Assembly (NCBI GenBank): GCA_041394245.1
Contig: JAWKIR010000002.1
Coordinates: forward strand, 806,001 to 870,000
Length of the DNA: 64,000 bases
From: Acidimicrobiales bacterium
GTDB lineage: Bacteria > Actinomycetota > Acidimicrobiia > Acidimicrobiales > Aldehydirespiratoraceae
Direction of reading: 5' to 3'
The position numbers were made by a program, and so were the translations under genes. This document shows positions 24,165 through 33,458 of this stretch, one piece after another. Below the pieces are notes generated by a model. That model was not told the origin of the DNA. It did no database searches and worked only from the letters and a program-made list of their open reading frames with translations. Each line of letters begins with the position of its first letter. Position 1 is the first letter of the stretch.

Positions 24165-25175
24165 TCAGGACGCGAACACGTGGGTGGCGTGCCACCCGCC
24201 GGAATCCGACCGCCAGAATCCGACCCCCACCGCCGTGTAGTGCGGATTGGTCATGTTGGCGTAGTGCCCCGGGCTGTTGACCCACAGTTCGTGCATCTTG
24301 TCGGCCGCCGCCTCGGGCGACGCGTATCCCGCACTCCACCATGCGATGTTCTCACCGTAGGGGAGATCGCTGTGATGGAAGTCGCCGGTCACGTCCATGG
24401 TCCGGGACCAGTCGCGGGCATCGGCATCCATCGACGCGAGGCGGACCAGCGGCGCGAGCCCGAGACCGGCCCGGAGCTCGTTGAGCCGATTGAACGACTG
24501 GGCCTCGGCGACCGCCAGTTCCACCTCGGCCGCGGCGGTCGCGCAGTCGCCGCCCGCGATGACATCGACGTCAGGGCTGCCGGCCGCCCGGTAGAGGAAC
24601 GCAGCCACCTCGCCGCGGGTGACGTAGCGGGAAGGGGAGAAGGTGGTGGCGGAGGTACCGGTGGTGATGCCCTCGGCCACCATCCAGCCAACGGCGTCGG
24701 CGAAGAAGTCCGTAGCTGCGACATCGACGAACGACTCGCTGCCGCTGGCCGGCGACCCCGCAGCCCGGTAAAGGAACGTCGCCAACTCACCCCTGGTCAC
24801 GAGCCGGTCCGGTGCGAATGTCATCGGCGTCGTCCCGGTCGTGATCCCGTCCTCGACCATCCAGCCCACCGCGTCCGCGTAGTACGCGCCAGGGGCGACA
24901 TCGACGAAACCGGAGTCGCCGCCGGCGGGTTCTCCCTGCACACGATGGATGAACGTGGCGACCTGACCGCGCGTCGTCGCCGTTCCGGGGGAGAAGCAGC
25001 CCGGCGAGGTCCCGGAGGTGATGTCGTTGTCGACCATCCACTGCACGGCCTCGGTGTAGAACTCGTCGCCGGCCACATCGCCGAACCCGGCGACGGCCCC
25101 GGCGGGCATGACGCTTCCGAGCGTGACGACGAGCGCGCCGATGGCCACCGTGGCTGACCGAAGGCTTCGTCGCAT
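24165..25175 (-). CDS. Secreted SLH-repeat plus CAP-domain protein
   Basis: A 336-residue exported protein with a Sec signal peptide (about residues 1-28, ending AGAVA), three S-layer-homology repeats (about 30-205, each with FxDVxxxxFYxxAVxWMVxxxITxGT), and a C-terminal CAP/SCP domain (about 225-336) with HHSDLPYGENIAWW and MHELWVNSPGHYANM. SLH repeats would bind cell-wall polymers and display the CAP domain. A GGGGG ribosome site precedes the ATG. CAP function in bacteria is mostly unknown. Confidence 0.85.
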   Translation of the reverse strand: MRRSLRSATVAIGALVVTLGSVMPAGAVAGFGDVAGDEFYTEAVQWMVDNDITSGTSPGCFSPGTATTRGQVATFIHRVQGEPAGGDSGFVDVAPGAYYADAVGWMVEDGITTGTTPMTFAPDRLVTRGELATFLYRAAGSPASGSESFVDVAATDFFADAVGWMVAEGITTGTSATTFSPSRYVTRGEVAAFLYRAAGSPDVDVIAGGDCATAAAEVELAVAEAQSFNRLNELRAGLGLAPLVRLASMDADARDWSRTMDVTGDFHHSDLPYGENIAWWSAGYASPEAAADKMHELWVNSPGHYANMTNPHYTAVGVGFWRSDSGGWHATHVFAS

Positions 25176-25307
25176 GGTTCACCCCCTGTGGCGCGATTCG
25201 TCCAATAGGAGTCGACGCGTGGGCAACCCCGCTTTACCAGAATCGCAGCCACTGACGGTGGCGGCCCGCAATGACGCACCGTGAGGTCGAAAAAGGGGCC
25301 GGACGAC

Positions 25308-25658
25308 CTATCCGTTCTCGGCCGAATCGTCGACTGCTTCGAGGGCGCCGGCGGCGGCGAGCGCGCCGGCGAGGAACGCGGCCCGCTCGTAGACGAGCGA
25401 GAACCAATGCTCGGCCGGCGTCTCGTTGCCGGTCAGCGGAGGGCGACCCAACGACGTCAGCACGGCACGCACGTCGGGGGAGTGCCGGATCCCGTCGATT
25501 CGATCGGGCAGGAGCTCGGGGTCGCCCCAGAACTCCCGCAGGTCGACCTTCGGTGCGTCCTTTTTCTGGGCGCCCTGACCCGACGCCGGCGCATTCGCGC
25601 CACCGCTGCGATTCCGCGAACGCGGTCGCTTGCGGCGGGACTGATTCCGCTCGTTCAC
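25308..25658 (-). CDS. Small partner of the SNF2-family helicase
   Basis: A 116-residue protein with a very basic disordered N-terminus (Arg/Asn/Ser-rich, residues 1-22) and a folded C-terminal part (LREFWGDPELLPDRIDGI, then HWFSLVYERAAFLAGALAAAG). The ATG overlaps the helicase stop by four bases, so the two are coupled. The basic tail suggests nucleic-acid or acidic-protein contact. On the minus strand just past its end, an AGGTCG/CGACCT inverted repeat with TTTTT could act as a terminator. Confidence 0.7.
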   Translation of the reverse strand: MNERNQSRRKRPRSRNRSGGANAPASGQGAQKKDAPKVDLREFWGDPELLPDRIDGIRHSPDVRAVLTSLGRPPLTGNETPAEHWFSLVYERAAFLAGALAAAGALEAVDDSAENG

Positions 25659-28600
25659 GACACGACCTCCTCGGACGTGGTCGATTCTGTGATCTCACCC
25701 TCGACGTCGAGGAGCGCCGACGCATCGATGCCGAGCGCCATCTGCAGCTGGTTGGCATCGAGATCGCCGATCGAACTCGACTTCGGAAGGGTGAGGTTGG
25801 CGATCTGCCGTTTGCCGGCGACGACCTCCTCGACGCGCTCGTCGATGGTTCCCGGACACACGAGGCGATGGCAGATGACCGTGTTCTCCTGGCCGATGCG
25901 CCACACCCGGTCGCGAGCCTGATCCTCGACCGCCGGGTTCCACCATCGGTCGTAGAGCACCACATGGTTCGCTGCGGTCAGGTTGAGTCCGGTGCCGCCG
26001 GCCTTGAGCGAGAGCACCATGGCACCGGCGCCGGGGGACTTCTGGAACTCGTCGACGAGGCGGTCACGGGCGCCCCGGGCGAGGCCGCCGTGATAGCAGT
26101 GGATCGTCTTGCCGGTCCGCTCGCTGAGATAGCCGGCGAGGGTCTCACCCCAGGTGGCGAAGTGGGTGAAGACCAGCACCTTCTCGTTGGCTGCGAACAC
26201 GTTGTCGATGATCTCGTTGAGCCGCACGAGCTTGCCGGATCGCCCCTCGATGCCCCGGTCGTCGGCCTGATAGTTCACCGGGTGGTTGCAGATCTGCTTG
26301 AGGGCCGTGATCGCAGCCAGCACGGCACCCTTGCGCTCGGGGGTCCCCGGCTCTCGCTGCTCGCTGTCGGCGATCAGCGTGTCGATCACGGCCTGGTAGA
26401 GGCCGATCTGCTCGGGGGTCATCGCGCAGTGCTCGAGCTCGTCGATGCGGTCGGGGAGTTCCTCTGCGATCGCCGGTTCGGCCTTGGTCCGTCGGTAGAC
26501 GAGGATGCCGTTGAGCGCCCGCAGCGCCTGCTCACCCTCGTTGGACGCGTGGCTGTTCTGCTTCTCCGGTGTGAGCTGCGAGACGAAGGCGGCCCGCGGT
26601 CCGAGGAGTCCGGGATTGGCCCAGTCCATGATCGCCCAGAGATCACCGAGCCCGTTCTCGATCGGTGTGCCGGTCAACGCGATACGAGTGTGCGCATCGA
26701 GGCGTCGCAGCTCGCGACTGGTCTCGGCGGCCGGGTTCTTGATCGCCTGCGCCTCGTCGATCACGACCTTGCCCCACGAGAACTCGCTGAGCTCGTCCAT
26801 GTCGCGCACGGCGGTGCCGTAGGTGGTGATGACGAGATCGGCCTTGCGGATCGCTGCACCGAGGGCGGGCCCCTTTGCCCGTGATGCGCCGTGGTGGACG
26901 AGGATCCGCAGATCGGGAACGAACGTGCGGGCCTCGCTGGCCCAGTTGCCGACGACCGCCGGCGGCGCGATGACGAGCGAGGTGCCGAGATCACGAGCCG
27001 CCAGCAGATTGGCGAGGGTCGTCGGCGTCTTGCCGAGCCCCATGTCGAGGGCGAGACACCCGCCGAGTCCGGCATCGCCCAGGAAGTTGAGCCACGCCAA
27101 TGCGTCGGCCTGGTAGCTGCGGAGCTCGCCGTTGAACCCCTCGGGCGTGGTGTCGGGAGACTCCGGCAGCGCTTCGACGCTGCGCAGGAGATCCGCAGCC
27201 CAGCCGTCGCCGACGATGTTGATCCCACCGGCGAGCGGCGACCCCTCGAGGCCGAGGGCATGGCGGAGCATGTCGGCGCCCGTGAGCCGGGTCTTGTCGG
27301 CCCGCTCGGCGAGCGCCGCGGCCGCCTCGACGAGGTCGGCCCGGTCGATCTCGACCCACTGCCCGCGGGACTTCACCAGGGGTCGGGCCTCTGCGGCAAG
27401 CTTCGATATCTCGGCGGCGGTGAGTTCGACCTCGTCGAACACCGCCGACCAACGCACATCGGCCAGCTGCTGGGCCCCCACGACGCTTCCGTCGGCCTCG
27501 GAGGTCAGGCGCAGCGAGGCCGTGGCCTTCTGTCGCCGCAACTGGGGGACACGCACGTCGAAGCCGGCAGCCCGGAGGATGTCGCCCGATGTGGTCATGA
27601 GCTTCCACGCCTCGTCCTGCGACAAGATGACCTCACCACGGCGACGTCCGCCCAGACGCAACAGCTCGGGAAACAGTCGCTCGAGTCGGGCGAGCTGGGC
27701 GGCCGTCTGCTTGGCTCGGGTCTTGGTGCCCGTCGTGACGGCGACCTCGACCGGTTCGAGCTTGCCGTCGTCCGACGGCGCGAGGACGGCGACGTGCCAC
27801 GCGTCCATCTCATCGGGCGGGTCGAGCTGCACGACGAGTCGACGCCCGACCGCACCCATCACCGGCTGGGCCCAGACGCCCATGCGGCGCACCAGCTCAC
27901 CGCCGGACTTCGTCGGTGCGAGGAACGGCTCGCCGTCGAGCCGACAGAGGGCCGCCTCGGCCACGTCCTGCTTGGTCGTGACCTGGGGCGGCATGGCCGG
28001 GGTCTCGAGCTGACCGGCCGCGAACGACACGATCGCGTCGGTGAGATCGGTCAGCGCGGCGAGCGTGAACTTCTCCTTCTCCTGCTCACGACTGCCGAGC
28101 ATCGCTGCACCCGGAACGGAAGCGACGAGCCCTTCGAGCACGGTGTCGTCGATGAGCGCCGGGCTCCAGCGCATCCGGAACGTGCCCTGATCCGGTGTGG
28201 AGGGATCCTTCCGGCGACGCTTCTGCTGGACCAGTTCGGGTACGTAGCGGCCCTGCATGACCATCTCGATGGCGGCCGCCGTGGCGATGCCCATCCATGT
28301 CACGCTCACGCCGACGCGCTCGTCGTCGGCGGTGCCGCCGAGTGGAGCGAGCCACCCCAGGACCTTCGCGATCGGGGCGGACACGGTCGCCACGCGACCG
28401 TTGCCGGGAATCTTGACCGTCGCCCGCTCATCCCAATCATCGACCACTCCGCCGAGATCGCGGATTCGTTGCAGCACCTGCTCGTCGGTCTCGGGCCGCT
28501 GCCCGGGTCCGGACGCCCAGGCCACGATCCGCCCGTCGGAGCGCGACAGATGGAGCTGGACCGTGCCCACGACCTCGGGTGGCGCCGCCGACGCGTGGCG

Positions 28601-28699
28601 TTCGTCCTCGGGCTGGAGGTCGGACGGATCAGGCTCGCCTTCGAGCTCGGTCAGCACTTCGTCGATGCGCCAGCAGTCCCGGTCGAGATCGGCGAGCAC
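25655..28699 (-). CDS. SNF2/Rad54-family helicase
   Basis: At least 1014 residues. A long N-terminal region with SNF2-associated features is followed by the ATPase core: Walker A DMGLGKT with K557, DEAQ at 647-650, and the C-terminal helicase lobe with ILVYRRTK, LVFTHFATWGETL and DRWWNPAVEDQARDRVWRIGQ. It would use ATP to translocate on DNA. The given GTG is the first canonical start, but the frame stays open and coding-like for 70 codons upstream, back to a GTT at 28909 preceded by AGGAG at ideal spacing. The real start may be non-canonical. Coupled to the small downstream gene. A TACACT -10 candidate lies at 29088-29083. Confidence 0.92.
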   Translation of the reverse strand: MLADLDRDCWRIDEVLTELEGEPDPSDLQPEDERHASAAPPEVVGTVQLHLSRSDGRIVAWASGPGQRPETDEQVLQRIRDLGGVVDDWDERATVKIPGNGRVATVSAPIAKVLGWLAPLGGTADDERVGVSVTWMGIATAAAIEMVMQGRYVPELVQQKRRRKDPSTPDQGTFRMRWSPALIDDTVLEGLVASVPGAAMLGSREQEKEKFTLAALTDLTDAIVSFAAGQLETPAMPPQVTTKQDVAEAALCRLDGEPFLAPTKSGGELVRRMGVWAQPVMGAVGRRLVVQLDPPDEMDAWHVAVLAPSDDGKLEPVEVAVTTGTKTRAKQTAAQLARLERLFPELLRLGGRRRGEVILSQDEAWKLMTTSGDILRAAGFDVRVPQLRRQKATASLRLTSEADGSVVGAQQLADVRWSAVFDEVELTAAEISKLAAEARPLVKSRGQWVEIDRADLVEAAAALAERADKTRLTGADMLRHALGLEGSPLAGGINIVGDGWAADLLRSVEALPESPDTTPEGFNGELRSYQADALAWLNFLGDAGLGGCLALDMGLGKTPTTLANLLAARDLGTSLVIAPPAVVGNWASEARTFVPDLRILVHHGASRAKGPALGAAIRKADLVITTYGTAVRDMDELSEFSWGKVVIDEAQAIKNPAAETSRELRRLDAHTRIALTGTPIENGLGDLWAIMDWANPGLLGPRAAFVSQLTPEKQNSHASNEGEQALRALNGILVYRRTKAEPAIAEELPDRIDELEHCAMTPEQIGLYQAVIDTLIADSEQREPGTPERKGAVLAAITALKQICNHPVNYQADDRGIEGRSGKLVRLNEIIDNVFAANEKVLVFTHFATWGETLAGYLSERTGKTIHCYHGGLARGARDRLVDEFQKSPGAGAMVLSLKAGGTGLNLTAANHVVLYDRWWNPAVEDQARDRVWRIGQENTVICHRLVCPGTIDERVEEVVAGKRQIANLTLPKSSSIGDLDANQLQMALGIDASALLDVEGEITESTTSEEVVS

Positions 28700-29113
28700 G
28701 AGCGCCCGTTCGGCGCCGCGCAGGTCGCGCCGCGCGGTGGTCAGCTTTGCCTCGGCCTCGTCGAGAAGCCGCCAGAGGCTCGCGGACCAGGCGGCGCGGC
28801 GCTGATTCAGATAGTCGGTCTCCTCGGCGGTCGCACGACCGTCGAGATGGGCTTGGACCAGACGATCGAGCTGGCTCGACGTCAGGACCGCCCCGTCGGT
28901 GCTGGTAACGGTTTTCTCCTACGGCAGGCGAAACAGGTGCTTCACGAGGAAGCGTTTCGGACGAGAACCACGCCTTCGTCGCCCGCAGGGGAGCGGCGCC
29001 TGACCTGGCCACCCGGCGTCGGTTCCGTGATCCGCGCCGGTATGTCCGTTGCATGCCCTTCGGCAGCAACACACTGGCGATGAGTGTACGCGAATCCGAG
29101 CGAGACCCACCCC

Positions 29114-30334
29114 TCAGGTTGGTCTGGGCTCCTTGGGCAGCCCCAACACCATCTCGCCGAGGATGTTGCGCTGGATCTGCGACGTTCCCGCGTAGATCGT
29201 GCCGGCGCGGGCGTTGTAGAACGCACCGAGCCACGACGCCGTGTTGTTGCCGGATCCGGGGAGATCTCCCCAGAACGAACTGCCGGCCGGCTTGCCCTCC
29301 GACACCATCGCCGCCGCACCGAGCACGTCGACAGCAAGCTCGGTGAGCCGCTGGTGATACTCGCTCCAGTAGATCTTGAACATCGACTCGGTGGGCCCGG
29401 GCACGCCGCCGGCGAGGAAGTTCGTCAGCGATCGCTTGCCGAGGTACCCCATGATCTCGACTTCGGTGTGCATCCGGGCGAGACGATCACGAAGCACCGG
29501 ATCGGACGACGCGCCGGTCTGCTTCGCGAAGGCCAGCAGCTTCTCGGCTTCGGCCTTGAACATGATCGGCATGGTCGCGGCGGCTTCGCCGCGCTCGTAG
29601 CCGAGCAGGGTCATCGCGACGGCCCACCCACCGTTGACCTCGCCGATCACGTTGTCCCTGTGGGTCCGCGCGCCGGTGAAGAACGTCTCGTTGAACTCCG
29701 AGTCGCCCGAGAGCATCGCGATCGGACGGACCTCGACACCGGGCTGCTCCATCGGACACAGCACGAAACTGATGCCACGATGCTTGGGCGCGTCGGGGTC
29801 GGTGCGGCACAGCACGAAGATCCAGTTGGCGGTCATTCCCGCCGAGGTCCAGATCTTCTGACCGTCGATGACCCACTCGTCGCCGTCGAGACGAGCGCGA
29901 CAACCGAGCCGTCCCAGATCGGATCCCGCGTCGGGCTCGGAGTACCCCTGGCACCAGACGTCGTCGCCGCTGATGATGCGGGGCAGGAAGTGGGCCTTCT
30001 GCTCCGGCGTACCCCACTGGAGGATGGTGTTGCCCACCATCTGGATGCTGAACGAGTCGTTGAGTCCACCGGTCGGGACACCGGCCCTCTGGAACTCCTC
30101 GGCCAGCACGACCTGCTCGAGCTCGCTCAGCCCTCCACCGCCGTACTCGGTCGGCCACGCAGGTGCGAGGTAGCGGTTGTCGGCGAGGGTCCGCCGCCAA
30201 TCGGCGGTGAACCGATCCGCTTCGTCGCGCTCGAGCGCGCCGATTCCCTGCCAGTTCGACGGGAGCTTCTCGCCGAGAAACGTCCGGATCGTGTCCCTGA
30301 ATGCCTCGGCCTCGGTGCTGTACGACGGATCCAT
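29114..30334 (-). CDS. Acyl-CoA dehydrogenase
   Basis: A 406-residue flavoprotein of the acyl-CoA dehydrogenase superfamily. QGYSEPDAGSDLG (flavin and substrate contact) is near residues 129-141, KIWTSAGMTANWIF near 159-172, and the C-terminal end has YAGTSQIQRNILGEMVLGLP. The catalytic glutamate position cannot be fixed confidently. Broad substrate range in this group includes long-chain and steroid CoA esters. Its ATG overlaps the transaldolase stop by one base (TGATG), so it is in one operon with the pentose-phosphate genes, an unusual partnership. Confidence 0.9.
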   Translation of the reverse strand: MDPSYSTEAEAFRDTIRTFLGEKLPSNWQGIGALERDEADRFTADWRRTLADNRYLAPAWPTEYGGGGLSELEQVVLAEEFQRAGVPTGGLNDSFSIQMVGNTILQWGTPEQKAHFLPRIISGDDVWCQGYSEPDAGSDLGRLGCRARLDGDEWVIDGQKIWTSAGMTANWIFVLCRTDPDAPKHRGISFVLCPMEQPGVEVRPIAMLSGDSEFNETFFTGARTHRDNVIGEVNGGWAVAMTLLGYERGEAAATMPIMFKAEAEKLLAFAKQTGASSDPVLRDRLARMHTEVEIMGYLGKRSLTNFLAGGVPGPTESMFKIYWSEYHQRLTELAVDVLGAAAMVSEGKPAGSSFWGDLPGSGNNTASWLGAFYNARAGTIYAGTSQIQRNILGEMVLGLPKEPRPT

Positions 30335-31425
30335 CAGCCGAGGGCTTCCGCCTTCGTCGCGAGAACGCTCAGGAGCTCGTCGAAGCTCTTCTCGAATGCC
30401 GCGACACCCTCGTCCTCCAGGAGTTGGGTGACGTCGTCGATGTCGACGCCGACGGCAGCGAGGCGGTCCATCACGTCGCGCGCCTCGTCGAGGTCGGCAT
30501 CGATGGTCCGCGCGACCGTGCCGTGATCCTCGAAGGCTTCGAGCGTGTTGTCGGGGAGGGTGTTGACGGTGTCGGGGCCGATCAGCTCGTCGACATAGAG
30601 CGTGTCGGGGTAGTCGGGATTCTTGGTCGACGTCGACGCCCAGAGCGGTCGCTGCACACGCGCGCCCCGTGCAACCAGGGCCTCCCAGCGCGAACCCGAG
30701 AAGGTCTCGCGGAAGAGGGCGTAGGCGAGCTTGCCGTTGGCCACCGCTGCCTTGCCCCGCAGCGCCAACGCCTCGTCGGTACCGATCGCGTCGAGCCGCC
30801 GATCCACCTCGACGTCGAGTCGACTGATGAAGAACGAGGCGACGCTCGAGATGTCGGACAGGTCCCCCTCGGCCCGCTCGAGACCGGTGATGTAGGCCTC
30901 CATCACCTCGGCGTAGCGGGCGAGCGAGAAGATCAGCGTGACGTTGATCGACCGCTTCTCGGCGATCATCTGCTCGATCGGCGCGAGGCCCTCTGCCGTC
31001 GCCGGGATCTTGACGTAGAGATTCGGCGAGTCCAACTGCTGGTCGAGCGCGCGTGCAGCGGCCTCGGTACCGGCGCTGTCGCGCGCCAGTCCCGGGTCGA
31101 CCTCGACCGACACGTAGCCGTCGAGCCCGTCGGATTCGTCGTAGACGGGACGGAGGATGCCGAGCGCGGAACGGATGTCGCTGGTGACCAGCTGCCAGTA
31201 CGACGCCTCGACGTCGAGGCCGCCCCGGATCGCACCGGTGAACTCCTCGTCGTACTCCTCGGAGCCCTGGATCGCCTTCTGGAAGATCGACGGATTGGAG
31301 GTGAGACCGCGAACCCCCCGCTGCACCCATGTCTCGAGCTCACCGCTCGTGATCCATCCGCGGCGGATGTTGTCGAGCCAGGGGCTCTGACCGTGCTCGG
31401 AATAGAGGTCGTGCAGGCGGGACAT
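30334..31425 (-). CDS. tal: Transaldolase
   Basis: A 363-residue enzyme of the non-oxidative pentose phosphate pathway, exchanging dihydroxyacetone units between sugar phosphates. GVRGLTSNPSIF near residue 38 and NLYVKIPAT with the Schiff-base K139 are diagnostic, and length fits the long actinobacterial form. The ATG is chosen because GGAGGA lies 4-9 nt upstream; the extra upstream frame is in the transketolase end. Thirteen bases separate it from transketolase. Confidence 0.95.
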   Translation of the reverse strand: MSRLHDLYSEHGQSPWLDNIRRGWITSGELETWVQRGVRGLTSNPSIFQKAIQGSEEYDEEFTGAIRGGLDVEASYWQLVTSDIRSALGILRPVYDESDGLDGYVSVEVDPGLARDSAGTEAAARALDQQLDSPNLYVKIPATAEGLAPIEQMIAEKRSINVTLIFSLARYAEVMEAYITGLERAEGDLSDISSVASFFISRLDVEVDRRLDAIGTDEALALRGKAAVANGKLAYALFRETFSGSRWEALVARGARVQRPLWASTSTKNPDYPDTLYVDELIGPDTVNTLPDNTLEAFEDHGTVARTIDADLDEARDVMDRLAAVGVDIDDVTQLLEDEGVAAFEKSFDELLSVLATKAEALG

Positions 31426-31438
31426 GGGTCCTCCGGGA

Positions 31439-33391
31439 TCAGGGTGCGAGAAGCTCGCGGGCACGGGCGACGAGGTTGTCGGCGCTCATGCCGAGCTCGT
31501 TCAAGACCGTACCGCCCGGAGCCGACGCACCGAACCGATCGATGCCGACCACATCGTCGACCCAGCGGTGCCACCCCTGGGTGACACCGGCCTCGATCGC
31601 GATCGACGGGACCGAACGGGGGATGACGGTGGCCTGCACCTCGGCACCCGCCGCCTCGAAGAGCTCCCACGACGGCATCGACACCACGCGAGCCGCGACG
31701 CCTTCGACCGCGAGCCGGTCGGCGGCGTCGACGCACAGCGCCACTTCGGAACCGGTGCCGACCAGCGTGATGGCGGCATCGGCGGCATCACGCAGGACAT
31801 AGGCGCCCTGGGCCACGCCGTCGGCCGAGGTGCCCTCGAGCACCGGCACGTTCTGACGGGTCGTGATCAACGCCGTCGGCCCGCCGGACCCGACGGCGAC
31901 GCGCCATGCCGCTGCGGTCTCGTTGGCGTCCGCGGGCCGGATGACTCGCAAGCCGGGAATCGCGCGAAGCGATGCCAACTGCTCGACCGGCTGGTGGGTG
32001 GGGCCGTCCTCGCCGACGCCCACGGAGTCGTGGCTCCAGACGAAGAGCACGCGCGCCTGGGAGAGCGCGGCGAGCCGCACGGCGCCGCGCATGTAGTCGG
32101 CGAACACGAGGAACGTACCGACCACCGGGATCGCGCCGCCGTGCAGCGCCATCCCGTTGGCGATCGCGCCCATCGCGTGTTCGCGTACACCGAAGTAGAT
32201 CTGGCGACCGCCCGGATTCGCCGCGGAGAACACGCCCTCGTCCTTGATGACGGTGCCGGTGTTGCCGGTGAGATCGGCGCCACCGCCGGTCAGCCCGGGG
32301 ACCAGCGGTACCAGCGCCTGGAGCGCGACATTGCAGGCCTTGCGGGTCGCGATCGAGTCGCCGACGTCGAACGAGGGGAGCGCGTCCTCCCAACCGGGCA
32401 GACCGGTGCCGGCCAGTTGGGCCTCGAGCACGCTGCGGTCTCCGGTGAACGCGGCCACGCGTGATTCCCACGCCTCTCGGGCAGCGGCGCCGCGCGCACC
32501 CCGGATCCGGTACTCGTCGAGGACATCGCCGGGGACCTGGAACGACTCGTCGGGCGGCATGCCCATGACCTGCTTGGTCGCCGCGATCTCTTCTTCGAAG
32601 ATTGCGTAGCCGTGCACCTCGGGGGTGTTGGCGGACTCGGTGGCGGGTGTGCCGATGATCGTGCGGATGATGACGAGCGACGGCTTGTCGGTGACCGCCA
32701 TGGCCGCGCGGATCCCGGCCTCGATCGCATCGAGGTCTTCGCCGACCGCGCCCAGTTCGTGGACGTCCCAGCCGTAGGCGCGGAACCGGGCCGCCGCGTC
32801 GTCGGTGAGCGCCAGTTCGGTCTCGCCGTCGATCGTGATGTGGTTGTCGTCGTAGCACAGCACCAACTTGCCGAGCCCGAGGTGACCCGCCAGCGACGCG
32901 GCCTCGTGGCTGATGCCCTCGGACAGATCGCCGTCGCCGCAGATGCCGAACACGTGGTGATCGAAGATCTCGGCGCCGTGACGGGCGCGGAGTTGGGCCT
33001 CGGCGATGGCCATCCCGACCATGTTGGCGACACCCTGGCCGAGCGGACCGGTGGTGACCTCGACGCCCGCGGTGTGACCGACTTCCGGATGCCCCGGCGT
33101 CGCGGAACCCCACTGCCGGAATGCCTTCAGGTCGTCGAGCGCGAGGCCGAACCCGGCCAGGTGCAGGAGGGAGTACTGCAGGATCGACGCGTGGCCGGCC
33201 GACAGGACGAACCGATCGCGGTCGACCCAGTCGGGTCGACCGGCGTCGTAGTTCATGACCCGGCTGTAGAGCACGTGCGCGAGGGGCGCGAGCGACATCG
33301 CCGTGCCCTGGTGGCCCGAGCGGGCGGCGTGTGGCGCGTCCATGGCCAGGCCGCGAATCGTGCTGACGGCGCGCGCGTCGAAATCGGTCAT
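31439..33391 (-). CDS. tkt: Transketolase
   Basis: A 650-residue thiamine-diphosphate enzyme. The cofactor motif GDGDLSEGISHEAASLAGHLGL lies near residues 155-175, HAARSGHQG near 20-28 and the DGPTHQPVEQLASLRAIPG signature in the second domain. It moves two-carbon units between ketose and aldose phosphates. First gene of a tkt-tal-acyl-CoA dehydrogenase operon. A TAGGGT -10 candidate (33426-33421) and a GGGAG ribosome site precede the ATG. Confidence 0.96.
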   Translation of the reverse strand: MTDFDARAVSTIRGLAMDAPHAARSGHQGTAMSLAPLAHVLYSRVMNYDAGRPDWVDRDRFVLSAGHASILQYSLLHLAGFGLALDDLKAFRQWGSATPGHPEVGHTAGVEVTTGPLGQGVANMVGMAIAEAQLRARHGAEIFDHHVFGICGDGDLSEGISHEAASLAGHLGLGKLVLCYDDNHITIDGETELALTDDAAARFRAYGWDVHELGAVGEDLDAIEAGIRAAMAVTDKPSLVIIRTIIGTPATESANTPEVHGYAIFEEEIAATKQVMGMPPDESFQVPGDVLDEYRIRGARGAAAREAWESRVAAFTGDRSVLEAQLAGTGLPGWEDALPSFDVGDSIATRKACNVALQALVPLVPGLTGGGADLTGNTGTVIKDEGVFSAANPGGRQIYFGVREHAMGAIANGMALHGGAIPVVGTFLVFADYMRGAVRLAALSQARVLFVWSHDSVGVGEDGPTHQPVEQLASLRAIPGLRVIRPADANETAAAWRVAVGSGGPTALITTRQNVPVLEGTSADGVAQGAYVLRDAADAAITLVGTGSEVALCVDAADRLAVEGVAARVVSMPSWELFEAAGAEVQATVIPRSVPSIAIEAGVTQGWHRWVDDVVGIDRFGASAPGGTVLNELGMSADNLVARARELLAP

Positions 33392-33420
33392 TCGTACTCC
33401 CAGGTGACGGAACCCGACGG

Positions 33421-33426
33421 ACCCTA
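33421..33426 (-). promoter_or_regulatory. -10 candidate of the tkt-tal operon
   Basis: Minus-strand TAGGGT; initiation 7 nt later gives a leader of about 24 nt carrying GGGAG before the ATG. No clear -35. Confidence 0.45.
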
Positions 33427-33458
33427 TCCGAGCGATCGCGACTCGGTTCGGATGATGC

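Noticed and set aside
26891..29083. 730-codon plus-strand open frame
   Set aside because: It is antisense to the SNF2 helicase and lacks any recognisable motif.
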